Source of the DNA: Siphonodentalium dalli
Taxonomy: Eukaryota > Mollusca > Scaphopoda > Gadilida > Siphonodentaliidae
NCBI GenBank assembly: GCA_032622095.1
Contig: CP136069.1
Span: 48,336,194-48,400,193 of the forward strand
Direction: 5' to 3'
DNA: 64,000 bases
Shown here: piece after piece, positions 1 through 11,200 of the stretch
How positions within the stretch are numbered: position 1 is the stretch's first letter
Layout of the letters: each line of letters begins with the position of its first letter
Notes under the pieces: model-generated
What the model saw: the letters and a program-made list of their open reading frames with translations, nothing else
Databases searched by the model: none
Told to the model about the DNA's origin: nothing
Made by a program: the position numbers and the translations under genes

Positions 1-3000
1 TATTTAAACACTTACAGAAGCATGTTCATATACTTCCAATGAACCAAACCTCGGAACCAAATTATTGGTTACTTCTATGGGACAACATTGAATTATATAT
101 GACACCCATTTCAATTATTCTTGCAATGCATACCTGAGAAAAACAGATGTTACGATAAAGTATTGAAAAATAGCAGACATCCACGTGATAATCACAGAGC
201 CATGCATGGATAACGCGGTATAATAGCGAGTGCTCAGACTGACCATATTTATAAATCCCTTGCCACTTGCATGTAGATTCGTGAGCAACATTTAATGAAT
301 GAAAGAATTCGTTGATATCTATAAGACATTACTAGTACATAAACTTGTTAGTCACCGAGCAGTGTTACTGACCAATTGGGAGCGGAAGCCGATAAAACGT
401 GTGCGAGGTGACCGTGCAGTCACCATAATATCACAAGGCCACAGATAATACACTTAACTTGTCTGTGTCGACTAAACACAATTGAGATATCAGAGGAAAT
501 CAATTCGTCGAATTGAAAAACTGATAACGATTGGATGATATTCTTTACCAACTTTAAAAGTCGGGGCCGCTACGTTATAATGTCGGGATGGAAGTTATTT
601 ATTATATAATATACATCACGATGTTGGGCCACAGAGGTAGAACCTGTCTGGAGGCGATAGACGCTACCCCACCAGCGCTAAATTGTCACGATCTATCGAT
701 TACCGAAGTTCCTTTACGTATAATATTATGTGTATTAAGACTTAGCGTGAGAACAAATTCAATAAACAAAGCTCTTGAATATCAAAATGTTTAATGGAAA
801 ACATCAGCATAGAACTAACTCAATCCAATACATGTATGTTTCTGAATTTTCCTTTTCGATGTAAACATTACTGGCGAAAAAATACCGATATTTCAAGATT
901 GTCTCTGGGTACGTTCCAATATAAGTATGGACATCAAATAACATACTATAGTTTTGCCGAAGAACTAAATCACTGTCATCACATGCATGATTGTGAATCG
1001 ATACAAACATAAATACGTTTGCATTCCAGGGAGCGTCAAGAAAACAAGTAGAATATTTAAGCAACGATATGCATATTAATTTGCTCCCATGCATATCATG
1101 TGCAGATTATAGACCCCCCACAATATTATAAGCTGCTGAAATTAAATTTCATATTGACTTCCAAACGTGTACGGGTAATTTCATCGTCGTAGCATGTAAG
1201 GATGGATATGCCCATCTGCTTTGCTGTTCTACGCATGTTTTGCAGATATCCATCACAGACACACCGAACATCTAGTTTGGTCGCAACCGATGAAAATTAA
1301 GCCACCAAAGCAGCTGCCACGGGTTGACATTTAATTTACCCATACACGTTTGCACGTCAAGTTAAAATAATGTAGTATTGTAAACTTCTATAACCTAAAC
1401 GCTCCCAGCACTTTAAGTTGGACTTATCACTAATACGTCCAACCATTTATGATGTAACATATTTGCACGAGGATAGTTCAACCGTGGAAGTCAATGGAAT
1501 TTTGTATGGATGCTCACCACCACGTGTATGTTAATAGGATTTTTTGCGAGTTTGCTTGTTAGTTATAATTACATGTATTTATCACTGGGACGATGGGGAG
1601 AGGTGTGGGGTTTGTCGCAATGACGATGGGGAGATGGGCGGTTTGGTGAGATACCTTGGTCAAAATTATCAACAGTGAAATTTCATGCCTGACACAACAA
1701 TAATTATATCTTTTAGACTATACATTGGTTGAAACTGAATAGAATGTAAAAGTTATCTAAAACGACGGTTATTTAACACAAATCCAAAATCATCAAACTG
1801 TGTACCGTGTAGCGGTCCCAGTCTGGTTTCAATCAGAACTGGAACCATACCGGAATGTTACACAATGTTAAGTTGAGGCTTCAAATCATCAGGGACTTTA
1901 AATAACTGTCCACTGGTGATACATGTACGTTAGTCGCATACACTCATTTAAGGTCTAGATCACACTCATTGTCAACTATATTACAATGTCTATCAATAAT
2001 CGTCGTATGTCAGTTTCGTCAGTTGGACATACGAATTATACGATCGCTGGTGACACTTATTGCTATTAAAACGTGACCGGGGTTGACCGCATCATAATTG
2101 TTTAAACTAGTTTTGTCTGACCATTTTGTCTCTTCCGGACAGCTCTCGCTTTAGGACATGCTTGGTCGTGTGATGTCCCAAGGAATCCCCATGACCAGGA
2201 AAATAACAGGAACAAATTTAAGACACATGTACCACAGACGATGAACACATGAATTGTTCTCACAAAAATAAATGTCTGGGCGCACACTCGGCAATCGATA
2301 GTTCATGAGTGACAATGATCTCAACCCCACCCCCCCCCCCCACAAAATAAGGCTAAATTGTATCACAAGCGACTGTCGTGGAAGAGTTCGATCTTACTTT
2401 TATTCCAGCGCCAGGTTGATAATCTGGTTTGATCTAAAGAAAAACCCAGAGAAATACGACTAACAAATAAATTTCACATGCATATACTCCGCAAATTGTT
2501 GGATCCCGTCAGCTTTACATTGCACAATTTTTGCGACTGTGCCAATATAACAATTCAAGTGGTACAGCAATAACAGTACCAACCGATTTGAGTACCAGTT
2601 ATAGTTTTAGTTGAGCTACAGTGTATTGGTGTTTAAATTTTAATATTCGGTTCGCTGTCGATACTGAATTATATATGTATGACCGTTAGAAGTATGCGAG
2701 TGCATACGTCATTTGTGTCTATCGTTCAGCAACTTCGGCCTCAAAGAAACGATGGCTGTTTTCACCTATTATAGCTGAATTTTAACATTTCCCGGACCCG
2801 ATAAGGTCACTCACGAAGTGGTCATAATTCACGCTGTCGTTGGCCAAATTGGATATTTTTTGTTGAAAATGGTCAAATATATTTCACTTTTATACCAAAA
2901 TGTTTCAAAGAAATAGTCATCAATCACGTCACAATGTATAACTCCCCGAAAGCCTTAATTCGTTAACATATAAACAACGAAGTCACACAATGAAGTCACA

Positions 3001-3044
3001 CGAAGTCAGAACAATGATGAATAACAAACATATCCTGTCGCAAA
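1..3044. other. AT-rich non-coding stretch, nothing recognised
   Basis: All open frames here are short (under about 100 codons), lack recognisable domains and overlap each other on both strands, so none is called a gene. A C-rich tract lies near 2330-2341. I see no convincing transposon ends. It may be intergenic sequence or an intron of a gene lying outside the window. Confidence 0.5.
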
Positions 3045-3385
3045 TACGCACATACTAGTAATCGACCTATAACTTGAAATAGGTACATACACATAGTGTG
3101 TTTATTTTATTCTGAAATAAGCAGATACTGGACTTACGCGTTATTAGTTTTATTGCGCGGGCCAAAGTGAAAACACATGTTAAAGAGCGTACACCTGAAA
3201 TGTCATGAGTTAGCTAATTTGTGTCATTGTCCGCACATAATCTGCTTATAATTGCCTCCTTATGAGTCGATAATTTTACTAAACTGTTCTCATTTTCAGC
3301 ATATTATCTATTCAAAATTAGGCAATTCTAAGCAAATTTTATTATAAGCAGATTATGTGCTGTTTTCGGAAGAACCGGCTGGAAT
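3045..3385 (+). repeat. Dispersed repeat, possible MITE, with internal inverted ends
   Basis: This stretch is related over most of its length to 6410-6735 and 54835-55165. Shared landmarks in the same order are a 'GCAGATAxTGGACT' segment, 'GGGCCAAAGTGAAAACAC', 'TTTGTGTCATTGTCCGCAC', and a closing 'AATGTGCGG'-like segment. Within this copy 'CACATAATCTGCTTATAAT' (about 3234) is matched by its reverse complement near 3342, so the 3' part can fold back. It has no coding capacity. The fold suggests a MITE, but no clean target duplication was found. Confidence 0.55.
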
Positions 3386-4897
3386 AACTGTTAGAACGAT
3401 GTACTGTCTTAATCAAGGGTTTCAAAATAAGACAACATAGGGGAATAATCGGTGCTAATATCTGTTGATACTTTTGGCGGTCAAACATTTTTCAGTGTTT
3501 GCGGTTACCATCGGTGCACATTTTCATTATCTTTTCAAACTGTATCAGTTATTTGTGTACGAGTTTCTTCTTAGTTTGTTTTATTTTCGTTTTTGTTCGA
3601 TGATCACGATATTTTCGGTTATCAGTTTGGTCAAACTTTCTGACATAATGCCAAATATATTCTGAAATGGCCAAACAATTGGCCAAATGAATTAACCGGC
3701 CAGCGTGAATATACAAAGATATAAACTCAGAATATGAGAGCTGACAGAATGAACCCGGTCCATACACCGCCCAGTTTTGTATGCAAGGGGTAATTAATAA
3801 ATTACGTTGTTTATGATAGCACTTCACGAGGTTATGCTCATTCTCATAGTCACCGCTCTTCAGTTGCTTTAATATTACAAAATGTACGGACCTTCGATGC
3901 TAGTATATCATCCGTCATTTGATCCGCGGTAATCTACAATGTCGCTAGATAAGGTCAGCTTCTGGAGTATCTTTTCACTTTTCACACTGTGTATACGTAG
4001 TCTCACAAGTAGCGAAAGTTCGTTCACCTTTGCGTAAATAGTTTTGTGACAGTCCAGGGACGTTTCCTGTCAAGTCGTCGGGCATTAACTGCGACAATGA
4101 TTGACGAACTTGTCGTGTAAACAAATTATAAGATGCGATAATGATATGACCCTCGTGTAATTGATCATCTGTTTACGAACATAAAAATACGCATATCTTC
4201 CTATATTCTATAAATAAGTTCCCGCGCCAACAAAAGGGGTTTATGGGGTTTATGGAGTGTATACATTGCATATGGGCTATTTGGGTTTTTGAGTTTAAAC
4301 CAATAAGACTTTGTGTTCAATGCCATATTAACTGTTGTTCATTCAAACATAACTTTCTAAAAAACACGAAACACTGGACAAAGTCGATGTCCATAATGTC
4401 CTTGCTTACTGGACAACCTGATTGATGTCTTAACCTCATTAACCCTGGACTTTCTTAATCATATATAAACTTCCGTTCCATGGCCTTCCCAGTCAGGTGA
4501 CATTTTACCCTCGTAAGCGGACATATCCTTTCTGAATATTGTTATACACCATTGTGGCCATACTGATCAGAATGTCTGGTCGAATGTTGCGCCAATGTTT
4601 CTAAGTGAGTCGGTTGAAGATATAACACATCCACCGATATTTATATTTGATCAAGGAACAATTCGAAATCCCAAGTTTTTTGGAACGATAAGTTCAGATT
4701 TTGGCATCATTAATTTTTTTTTTATTTATTAACGCACACCCAGTTCTTTATGTCAATGAACACAACTTCAAACATTTTCGTGCATCTTGGTCTTTTATAG
4801 AATAATTCATCAACTTGTGTATCATTAGAATTATGGTGTTACTTTCAATCAAAATTTCAAAATAGTTGACGCATATAACGCAAACAGAGCAGTGGGT
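3386..4897. other. Non-coding stretch, nothing recognised
   Basis: Only short overlapping open frames without domains are present. No paired repeat or transposon end was recognised up to the start of the large duplication at 4898. Confidence 0.45.
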
Positions 4898-5576
4898 GAT
4901 AATCTATCTTTGCTGAACACCGACATAAAGTCTTGATAACATCGATGATATAACACCCAAATTCACTTTCTGGTATTTTTCATTTAAATTTGAGCAGACC
5001 CATATAATTGCAACTCCTCCAATTCCAATGTTCTTATCCAGTTGCAACAACATTTCATGAGCAAACTCTACATCCCGCATCTTTCATCTTATCGTCACCA
5101 AACTTCATACGGATATTCTGTGTGACCATAGAAAGGTGCAAGGGGAATAATCCAATTGTCTATACTATACTCCAAGTTTCTCCTCAACATAATCAACAAC
5201 ATATGTGGCATACAGTGGTCATATTGTCACACGGTAACTCATCTTTATCGTACGCCGCATTTGTTACATTAGCAATGCTTATCATCCGCGCTAACACGTA
5301 TGCGAACAATATTGGAAACTTGGAGTATTTGATATGAATCAAATTATCGAAAGTCAAAAGAACATAACTGAGGAGAACATATTATGTTTTACCCATTGAT
5401 TTGCTAAATTGAGCAAGGACAAGAATCGGGAAAGTGGTCTCGTTGCTACGCCAACACGACAGCGAGCATTCCGAGCTACAGACTCAATTATATGCAGCCA
5501 TCTCATCTCTCAACTTCGCAGACACACTTCTCTATTCCTCTATCGGTATCTTGATGACCAGAGTATGATAACTTAA

Positions 5577-5933
5577 CCCTTTACCCAACAGAAGGGCCCT
5601 GTGCCAATGCATTCTCTTATATATGCGAGTCGACCATAGGTCGCCTCGCATATATAAGAGAATGCATTGGCTTAACACATATTAAAGAAAAAATGGTAAA
5701 AAGTGTTAAAAAAAAGTTTTTTTTAGGCCAATGCATTCTCTTATATATGCGAGGCGACCTATGGTCGACTCGCATATATAAGAGAATGCATTGGCACAGG
5801 GCATAACTGTAACTATCACAATGTGCTCAATGAGCCGGTTCCAATGATACCCATATTTCCATGGTTTTATTGAGACAGACCGAAGATAATTTAGGCTGTT
5901 AGGGCGTTTCTGGGCGTTCTGTTGGGTAAAGGG
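5577..5933 (+). mobile_element. piggyBac-like MITE with TTAA duplication (copy 1)
   Basis: The element begins CCCTTTACCCAACA and ends with the reverse complement TGTTGGGTAAAGGG, and lies between TTAA at 5573-5576 and TTAA at 5934-5937. Block B shows the unoccupied site with a single TTAA at 54359-54362 in the same flanking sequence, so the TTAA duplication is directly demonstrated. Inside are two near-perfect ~68-bp hairpins that are reverse complements of each other, built on arms containing GCCAATGCATTCTCTTATA. There is no transposase. TTAA targeting and CCC-start ends are typical of the piggyBac superfamily. Confidence 0.9.
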
Positions 5934-6409
5934 TTAAAGTGATGTGAAACACTCCAGCCAGGTGTTCAGAACGGTATAACAAAGACTCAAAAATGAGCTA
6001 TTTTCATAAATTTGATATCAAAATAGACAAAACACTGTTATTTTTATATACGAATTACATGCGGTGAATAGTGTTGGTGGAATCATTGCCGTAATATTAA
6101 TGTCCAATAAATCGTCCCGAATAAAGTAGAGCTTATATACATTATGCGTAGTTCAAACGGTGTGTCCTCTGAGATGGCACATTCGATGTGGTTGGAATTG
6201 TCGATAATCTTGCAATGTACATGTAGTTGATTGCGACATTCTCTCAGCGAACATAGCGTTTGGCTACTAACTGATCGGATTATTCACCGAAGTACATCCA
6301 TATCCTATGTCTTTAAATTGCAAAGTTTGCTGAAGATTTATCCATACTCTTACTTCACAACTGCATGTACATCGCCTTAAGACTAAGAGTACAACGTGTC
6401 CTAGAGCAA

Positions 6410-6735
6410 ATACTCACATAAATCGACCTATAGAGTATGCAAATTTGATTTGAAATTTTGATTTGATTATGACATACGCAGATAATGGACTCATATCCGT
6501 TATTCCGTTTTATGGCGCAGGCCAGTGAAAACACCTGATAAGTCGTGAGTTTGGTTTATTTGTGTCACTGTCCGCACATAATGAACCTATAGTGAAGTCA
6601 TAATGAGCCGACAACATGACTAAAACGCTCTCATGTTCATTTCATTGTTGACTCAAAATGCGGCGATTCTAAGCAGATTATCGACCTAAAACAAATTATA
6701 TTATAAACAAATAATGTGCGGATTTTCGGGAGAAC
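6410..6735 (+). repeat. Dispersed repeat related to 3045-3385 (second copy)
   Basis: This copy shares the ordered segments described for 3045-3385, with about 15-25 percent differences by eye. Its block B partner is 54835-55165, so it was in place before the segmental duplication. It has no coding capacity. Confidence 0.55.
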
Positions 6736-7005
6736 AAACTGAACAGTAATATTCTTAGGTTTATATATTAGTCTTCTTCAATTTAATTGTTATTTCCATA
6801 TAGATCTATCGCGTACTAAGTACATAAGTATATACATGTATATGTCAAGAATATGCCCTAACTTTATAAATATTTAACTGTATAAGGTACAGTCAGGTAT
6901 CCCACGCGGAGGAAATCTGAGATGACCAGATACTTTAACTATTCTTATCCTTGTTGTCATGACGAGTTATGCATCTATCTAGTTACGCGTGTTACTTTGT
7001 TTTAA

Positions 7006-7398
7006 CCCTTTACCCAACAAACCGGCCAAAACCGGCCAAATAAAGCTTCAACAGCCTAAAATATCTTCGGTCTGTCTCAATAGAACCATACACATATGGA
7101 TATCATTGGAACCGGCTCCTTGACCACATTGTGATAGTTACAGTTATGCCCTGTGCCAATGCATTCTCTTATATATGCGAGTCGACCATAGGTCGCCTCG
7201 CATATATAAGAGAATGCATTGGCCTAAAAAAAAAAAAAATTTAACACTTTTTACCATTTTTTTCTTACATTCTTTAACAATTTTATAATTTTTAATGTGT
7301 TAAGCCAATGCATTCTCTTATATATGCGAGGCGACCTATGGTCGACTCGCATATATAAGAGAATGCATTGGCACAGGGCCCTTCTGTTGGGTAAAGGG
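7006..7398 (-). mobile_element. piggyBac-like MITE with TTAA duplication (copy 2, opposite orientation)
   Basis: Same family as 5577-5933 but inserted the other way round: the end carrying the GGGCCCT box is on the right. TTAA lies at 7002-7005 and 7399-7402. The equivalent place in block B (55395-55398) has one TTAA and no element, with matching flanks (TTACTTTG before, ATATATATGTCC after). It contains the same pair of ~68-bp hairpins separated by a T/A-rich linker. It has no coding capacity; the open frame across its right end is a by-product of the palindromes. Confidence 0.9.
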
Positions 7399-7677
7399 TT
7401 AAATATATATGTCCACCCACAAGCATGTACATACGTTGAAGATCAGTTATGTTTGCGATCTACTACACAGTATTATGTATTTGTTCGGGTGGGTGAAATT
7501 GATAAGTTAGTACTCCGGAGCTGTGTCAACGTGGGTAATGTAGCATTCTACTAACATCGCCGAAAATTTCTAAGAAATCGACCGAAACACCGTCTGAACT
7601 ATACTCTGAATTATTAATGTTCACATCTCGACTAGGGACGCAACTATTGGCGATAAACTGTATAATTACTAGCACAA

Positions 7678-8127
7678 ATGATTGCTTCGTCGAGATGCAT
7701 TGCATTTTTATTAATATATAAGAATGACGGTGTGTGTGGTCAATTTGGATTAATAAATAACTACTTGGAACAAGATTATTCTCAATTTCTATTTGACCAA
7801 AGTGTTTCACATCGCTTTAATTGGGATTGGATATTTTGTTTCCAATACAGTAGCTTTTAATACAACATTCAAAGGCAAGTGACGTACATCGGGTGTTTCA
7901 ATATCAAAGGCCCACCACTTTGAGAATATTCAGGATTGCAGCGCCGGCATTCGGGAATGTCCTCACCACGGATTGCCTCATTTGATCTTTTTTTCTTCAG
8001 AAAATTATTAGGTTAATAATATACGAAGGGCCGATTTACGACATCCATTAAACGTGTGTGTTTTACTGTCAGTTCCCTTATCCGTTCACAAGGTCACAGG
8101 CACGTGTCACTTTCTCCAAAACAGTTG
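7678..8127 (+). pseudogene. Broken counterpart of the unrecognised open frame at 55655-56128
   Basis: The DNA matches the 157-codon open frame of block B at 55655-56128 but is interrupted here by stops and frameshifts, for example a stop at 7858-7860 and a changed frame after about 7890. The start is an arbitrary in-frame ATG. It lies immediately upstream of the peptide gene promoter at 8210. No family is recognised in the translation. It could be a former exon, a transposon scrap, or simply non-coding DNA that happens to be open in block B. Confidence 0.3.
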
Positions 8128-8209
8128 ATATATTGCGTAGTGATGAGATGAATGCATGGTCCGGTGCAATTAAAGAGGTTAGTTGAGGTCAGTCCACAAA
8201 CTGAGAGGA

Positions 8210-8217
8210 TATATAAA
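8210..8217 (+). promoter_or_regulatory. TATA box of the secreted peptide gene, copy A
   Basis: TATATAAA lies 68 bp before the ATG at 8285, which would put transcription start near 8240 and give a 5' UTR of about 45 nt. The TATA-to-ATG stretch is conserved in block B (56287-56361) with only a few base changes. Upstream, a shared GGTCCGGTGCAATTAAAGAGG-like segment at about 8158-8178 is also conserved and holds a CAAT motif. Confidence 0.7.
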
Positions 8218-8284
8218 CTCAATAATCACAGTAAAACTCCACACCAGCAGCCAACACGAAGTGAACGAGTGCCACTGAAACAAA

Positions 8285-11200
8285 ATGCAATCTGTATTTT
8301 TATTCTTACTGGTAAGTGTATTACCTCTATTACTTTAACCTTTACTATACTAAATACTCATTGACGAGTAGGTCTCTTATGCAATGTTCAGATAATAAGT
8401 TCAACAAACGACTGTTGAACTTATTATCTAATATCTAAACATTTCCCTTCAATGAATGTGAATTCTTCTGAACCTCCGTTATCTGTTCGACTGTCTGTCT
8501 GTTTGCTAATTTTCACGAACACATCTTCAAATAAATAATAGAACACTCCATGTTAATAAATTCTAACTGGGTGGCTAATCCATTTAGTATAGAGAGGGTT
8601 TATGTTGTGTGGAACACAACGCTGATGTGACTGAAAGATAATTAAGAATAAAGTACTCAAATCTCCTAAATTGTATATCTAAATTGATAGCACACAACTT
8701 GGTTCTTATGAATACATTACATGTTTGCGCAGCGACTCTAACTGGAGAAATCAATTGTTTGTTTTTCGGCGAAATTTCGTCCCGAACTGAATAGTATATG
8801 TTTACATTTGTGCGTACGATAGACGTTATGTATTCTGAAATTGTACGATCGGCATAGCTGGAATTTTCGGTAATATTAGTTTATTGCTATATATATATTT
8901 GTACAGTTGTCAAATTGCATGAATGATCCACTAAAATAAGTGCATACAATGTTTTTAAAGTTTTGACTCCGAATTAATGTTAATATTATCAGGCAAAATA
9001 AGTATGAAAAATACATGCAATCAAATTAGTCATCATTCGTATGGTATATGCAGTGCGAAGATACAAAACAACAGAGACATTTTGCAAAATCACTGTTACG
9101 GTTACGGATATGATATATTGTCCTAGTAAGGTGGGCACAATCACAACTTCCATACGGTGGTTAATTTGTGAGACAGCATACGCCCCACTATATTCAGTTA
9201 CACATTTATTTGATGGAAAAAGTAATGCGTGTCTCTTTAAGTCCCCATGTTCTCATCCTTGTGTTATACACAATACGAATGATGTCAGAGCGTCCCCAAG
9301 CAGGACCGATGGCACATCCTTGACATAATTAAGCTGCGTGGGGTATATTTCGTCTCACATAAGAACTCCCGTGCGTAAAGATAATGTTTGGTCGTATACT
9401 GGCAAGGCATTTTCCATGGATATCCGTAACCATAATTTTGCGAAAGGTCTCTGCTATCAATTAGCAATATGTAACGGAGAGCGAGCTTTATTATTTACTC
9501 CTTTTATGAAATAAAAACATGGACACTCTTTGCGATAAACAGAACTTTCAACGCCGTGGCATTTTTTTTGGGAGAGTGATTCATAGTGACCCACTCAAGT
9601 GTCTCAACACCAAAAGCTTGAGTGGCCAGAATTACAGAGCGATATGTTGTAATCAACTCTCAGTCTCCATGATTTGTAACGAGTCACATTAATCCGTTCA
9701 ACGCAAGCTCACTGAAAACACCGCAAGTTCACTGTATAACACCGCAAGTTCACCGTGAATCCTGCTCACACACATTGGGCTCGGTGGGCTCCTCCGGTGT
9801 TGAGCGCTTGATTATTGCGCACTCATTGCGTACTGAATGTTAACCACAAATACGCGACAACCAATCTAAATTGAGCCACGAAGAATAGGAATCGATATCA
9901 ATTCGTTACCACACCCCAGTAAAAGCTTCAGCTCAAAATAAATACATATATGGACTATTAGTGAACGCACGCTTTAGGTCTGAAAAAACTCACTGACGTT
10001 ACAAAATATATCGCCTCACAAGAAAACATGGATCCATTTTTAACTCAAGTCGACAATGCTATATGGGTTGGTGTCCGTGGTGCGTGCGTCCGTCAACAAG
10101 TTCCATTGGCACACCCTACAGGAATTTCGTTGAAAAAAATCGGCACACCATGCAGCCCACATTTATCGAAGTAATTCTTTGGAATATTACAGGCATGTTT
10201 AGGATCACATTGTTTAGGATCAGTTCTAGATGGGAGCTATCGAATGCGAACGGTTTTTGGTTAAATAAATGACCGCCGGCAGCCATCGTCGGTTTTACTA
10301 TTTGCATGACTAATACCTTCGGCACGCCCAACAACCACTAGTTCCCATCCAATTCGTCTAAAACAACATTCGGATGTTCATGTGACCTTCATATGAGAGC
10401 TTTCTAATTAGATAGATTGTTTTTATCGAAAAAGCAAAAATATGGCCGTTGGCAGACATCTTTGATATTCATTTTTGCAAGACTAAATCCTTTGGTACTA
10501 TGCTTATCCTTTTTATCACTAGACGAGTTATGCATCTATCTAGTTACGCGTGTCACTTTGTTTTAAATATATATGTCCATCTACAATCATATACACATGT
10601 TGAATATCAGTTATGTTTGCGATATGTATGTTTGCATCTGATTTGTCCAAAATTGCATATGAATATTCGGGGTTTCCTCTAGATGGGAATTATCATTTTT
10701 TTCCTCCGATTTCCAATTGACTATTTCTTGCGCGAGCAAACAACGTATATGTACATGAAACGTCATCGCATGTCTTTGAGAAGCCGATGTTAGTTTCACG
10801 TCACATTTGTTGATTTGAGTATGCTTTAACGAGGTTTTGGATCATGTAATAAATAGATTCTATAACTCGTCCCCAGTTTATAGCGGAATTTACAAAACTC
10901 GTCCAGAAAATTAGGTAGGGACCTTGTCAAAGGCTGGGTCAAGACCTAATTTTCTGGACGAGTTTTGTAAATTCCGCAAAAACTGAAGATTCGTTGTATA
11001 TCCTCTATGTATAATATACAACTGACATTCAAGCTGGTTGATATGCTAGTCAATGATCTAATCTGCATAACATGTTGCTATCTGAAACAAAAAAAAGTTT
11101 ACTCCGCGATTGCATTGTTAGTTCATATACATATATATTTTCAGTTGGGGCTAGGATGCCTATTATACCTCACAGCGGTGACACAGGCACGCTTCTTTGG

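Noticed and set aside
588-1094. Three overlapping open frames of 68-96 codons
   Set aside because: They overlap on opposite strands, have no domains or splice context and no duplicate for comparison.
7297-7554. 85-codon open frame
   Set aside because: It starts in the palindromic interior of a MITE and runs across its end; the counterpart region in block B lacks it.
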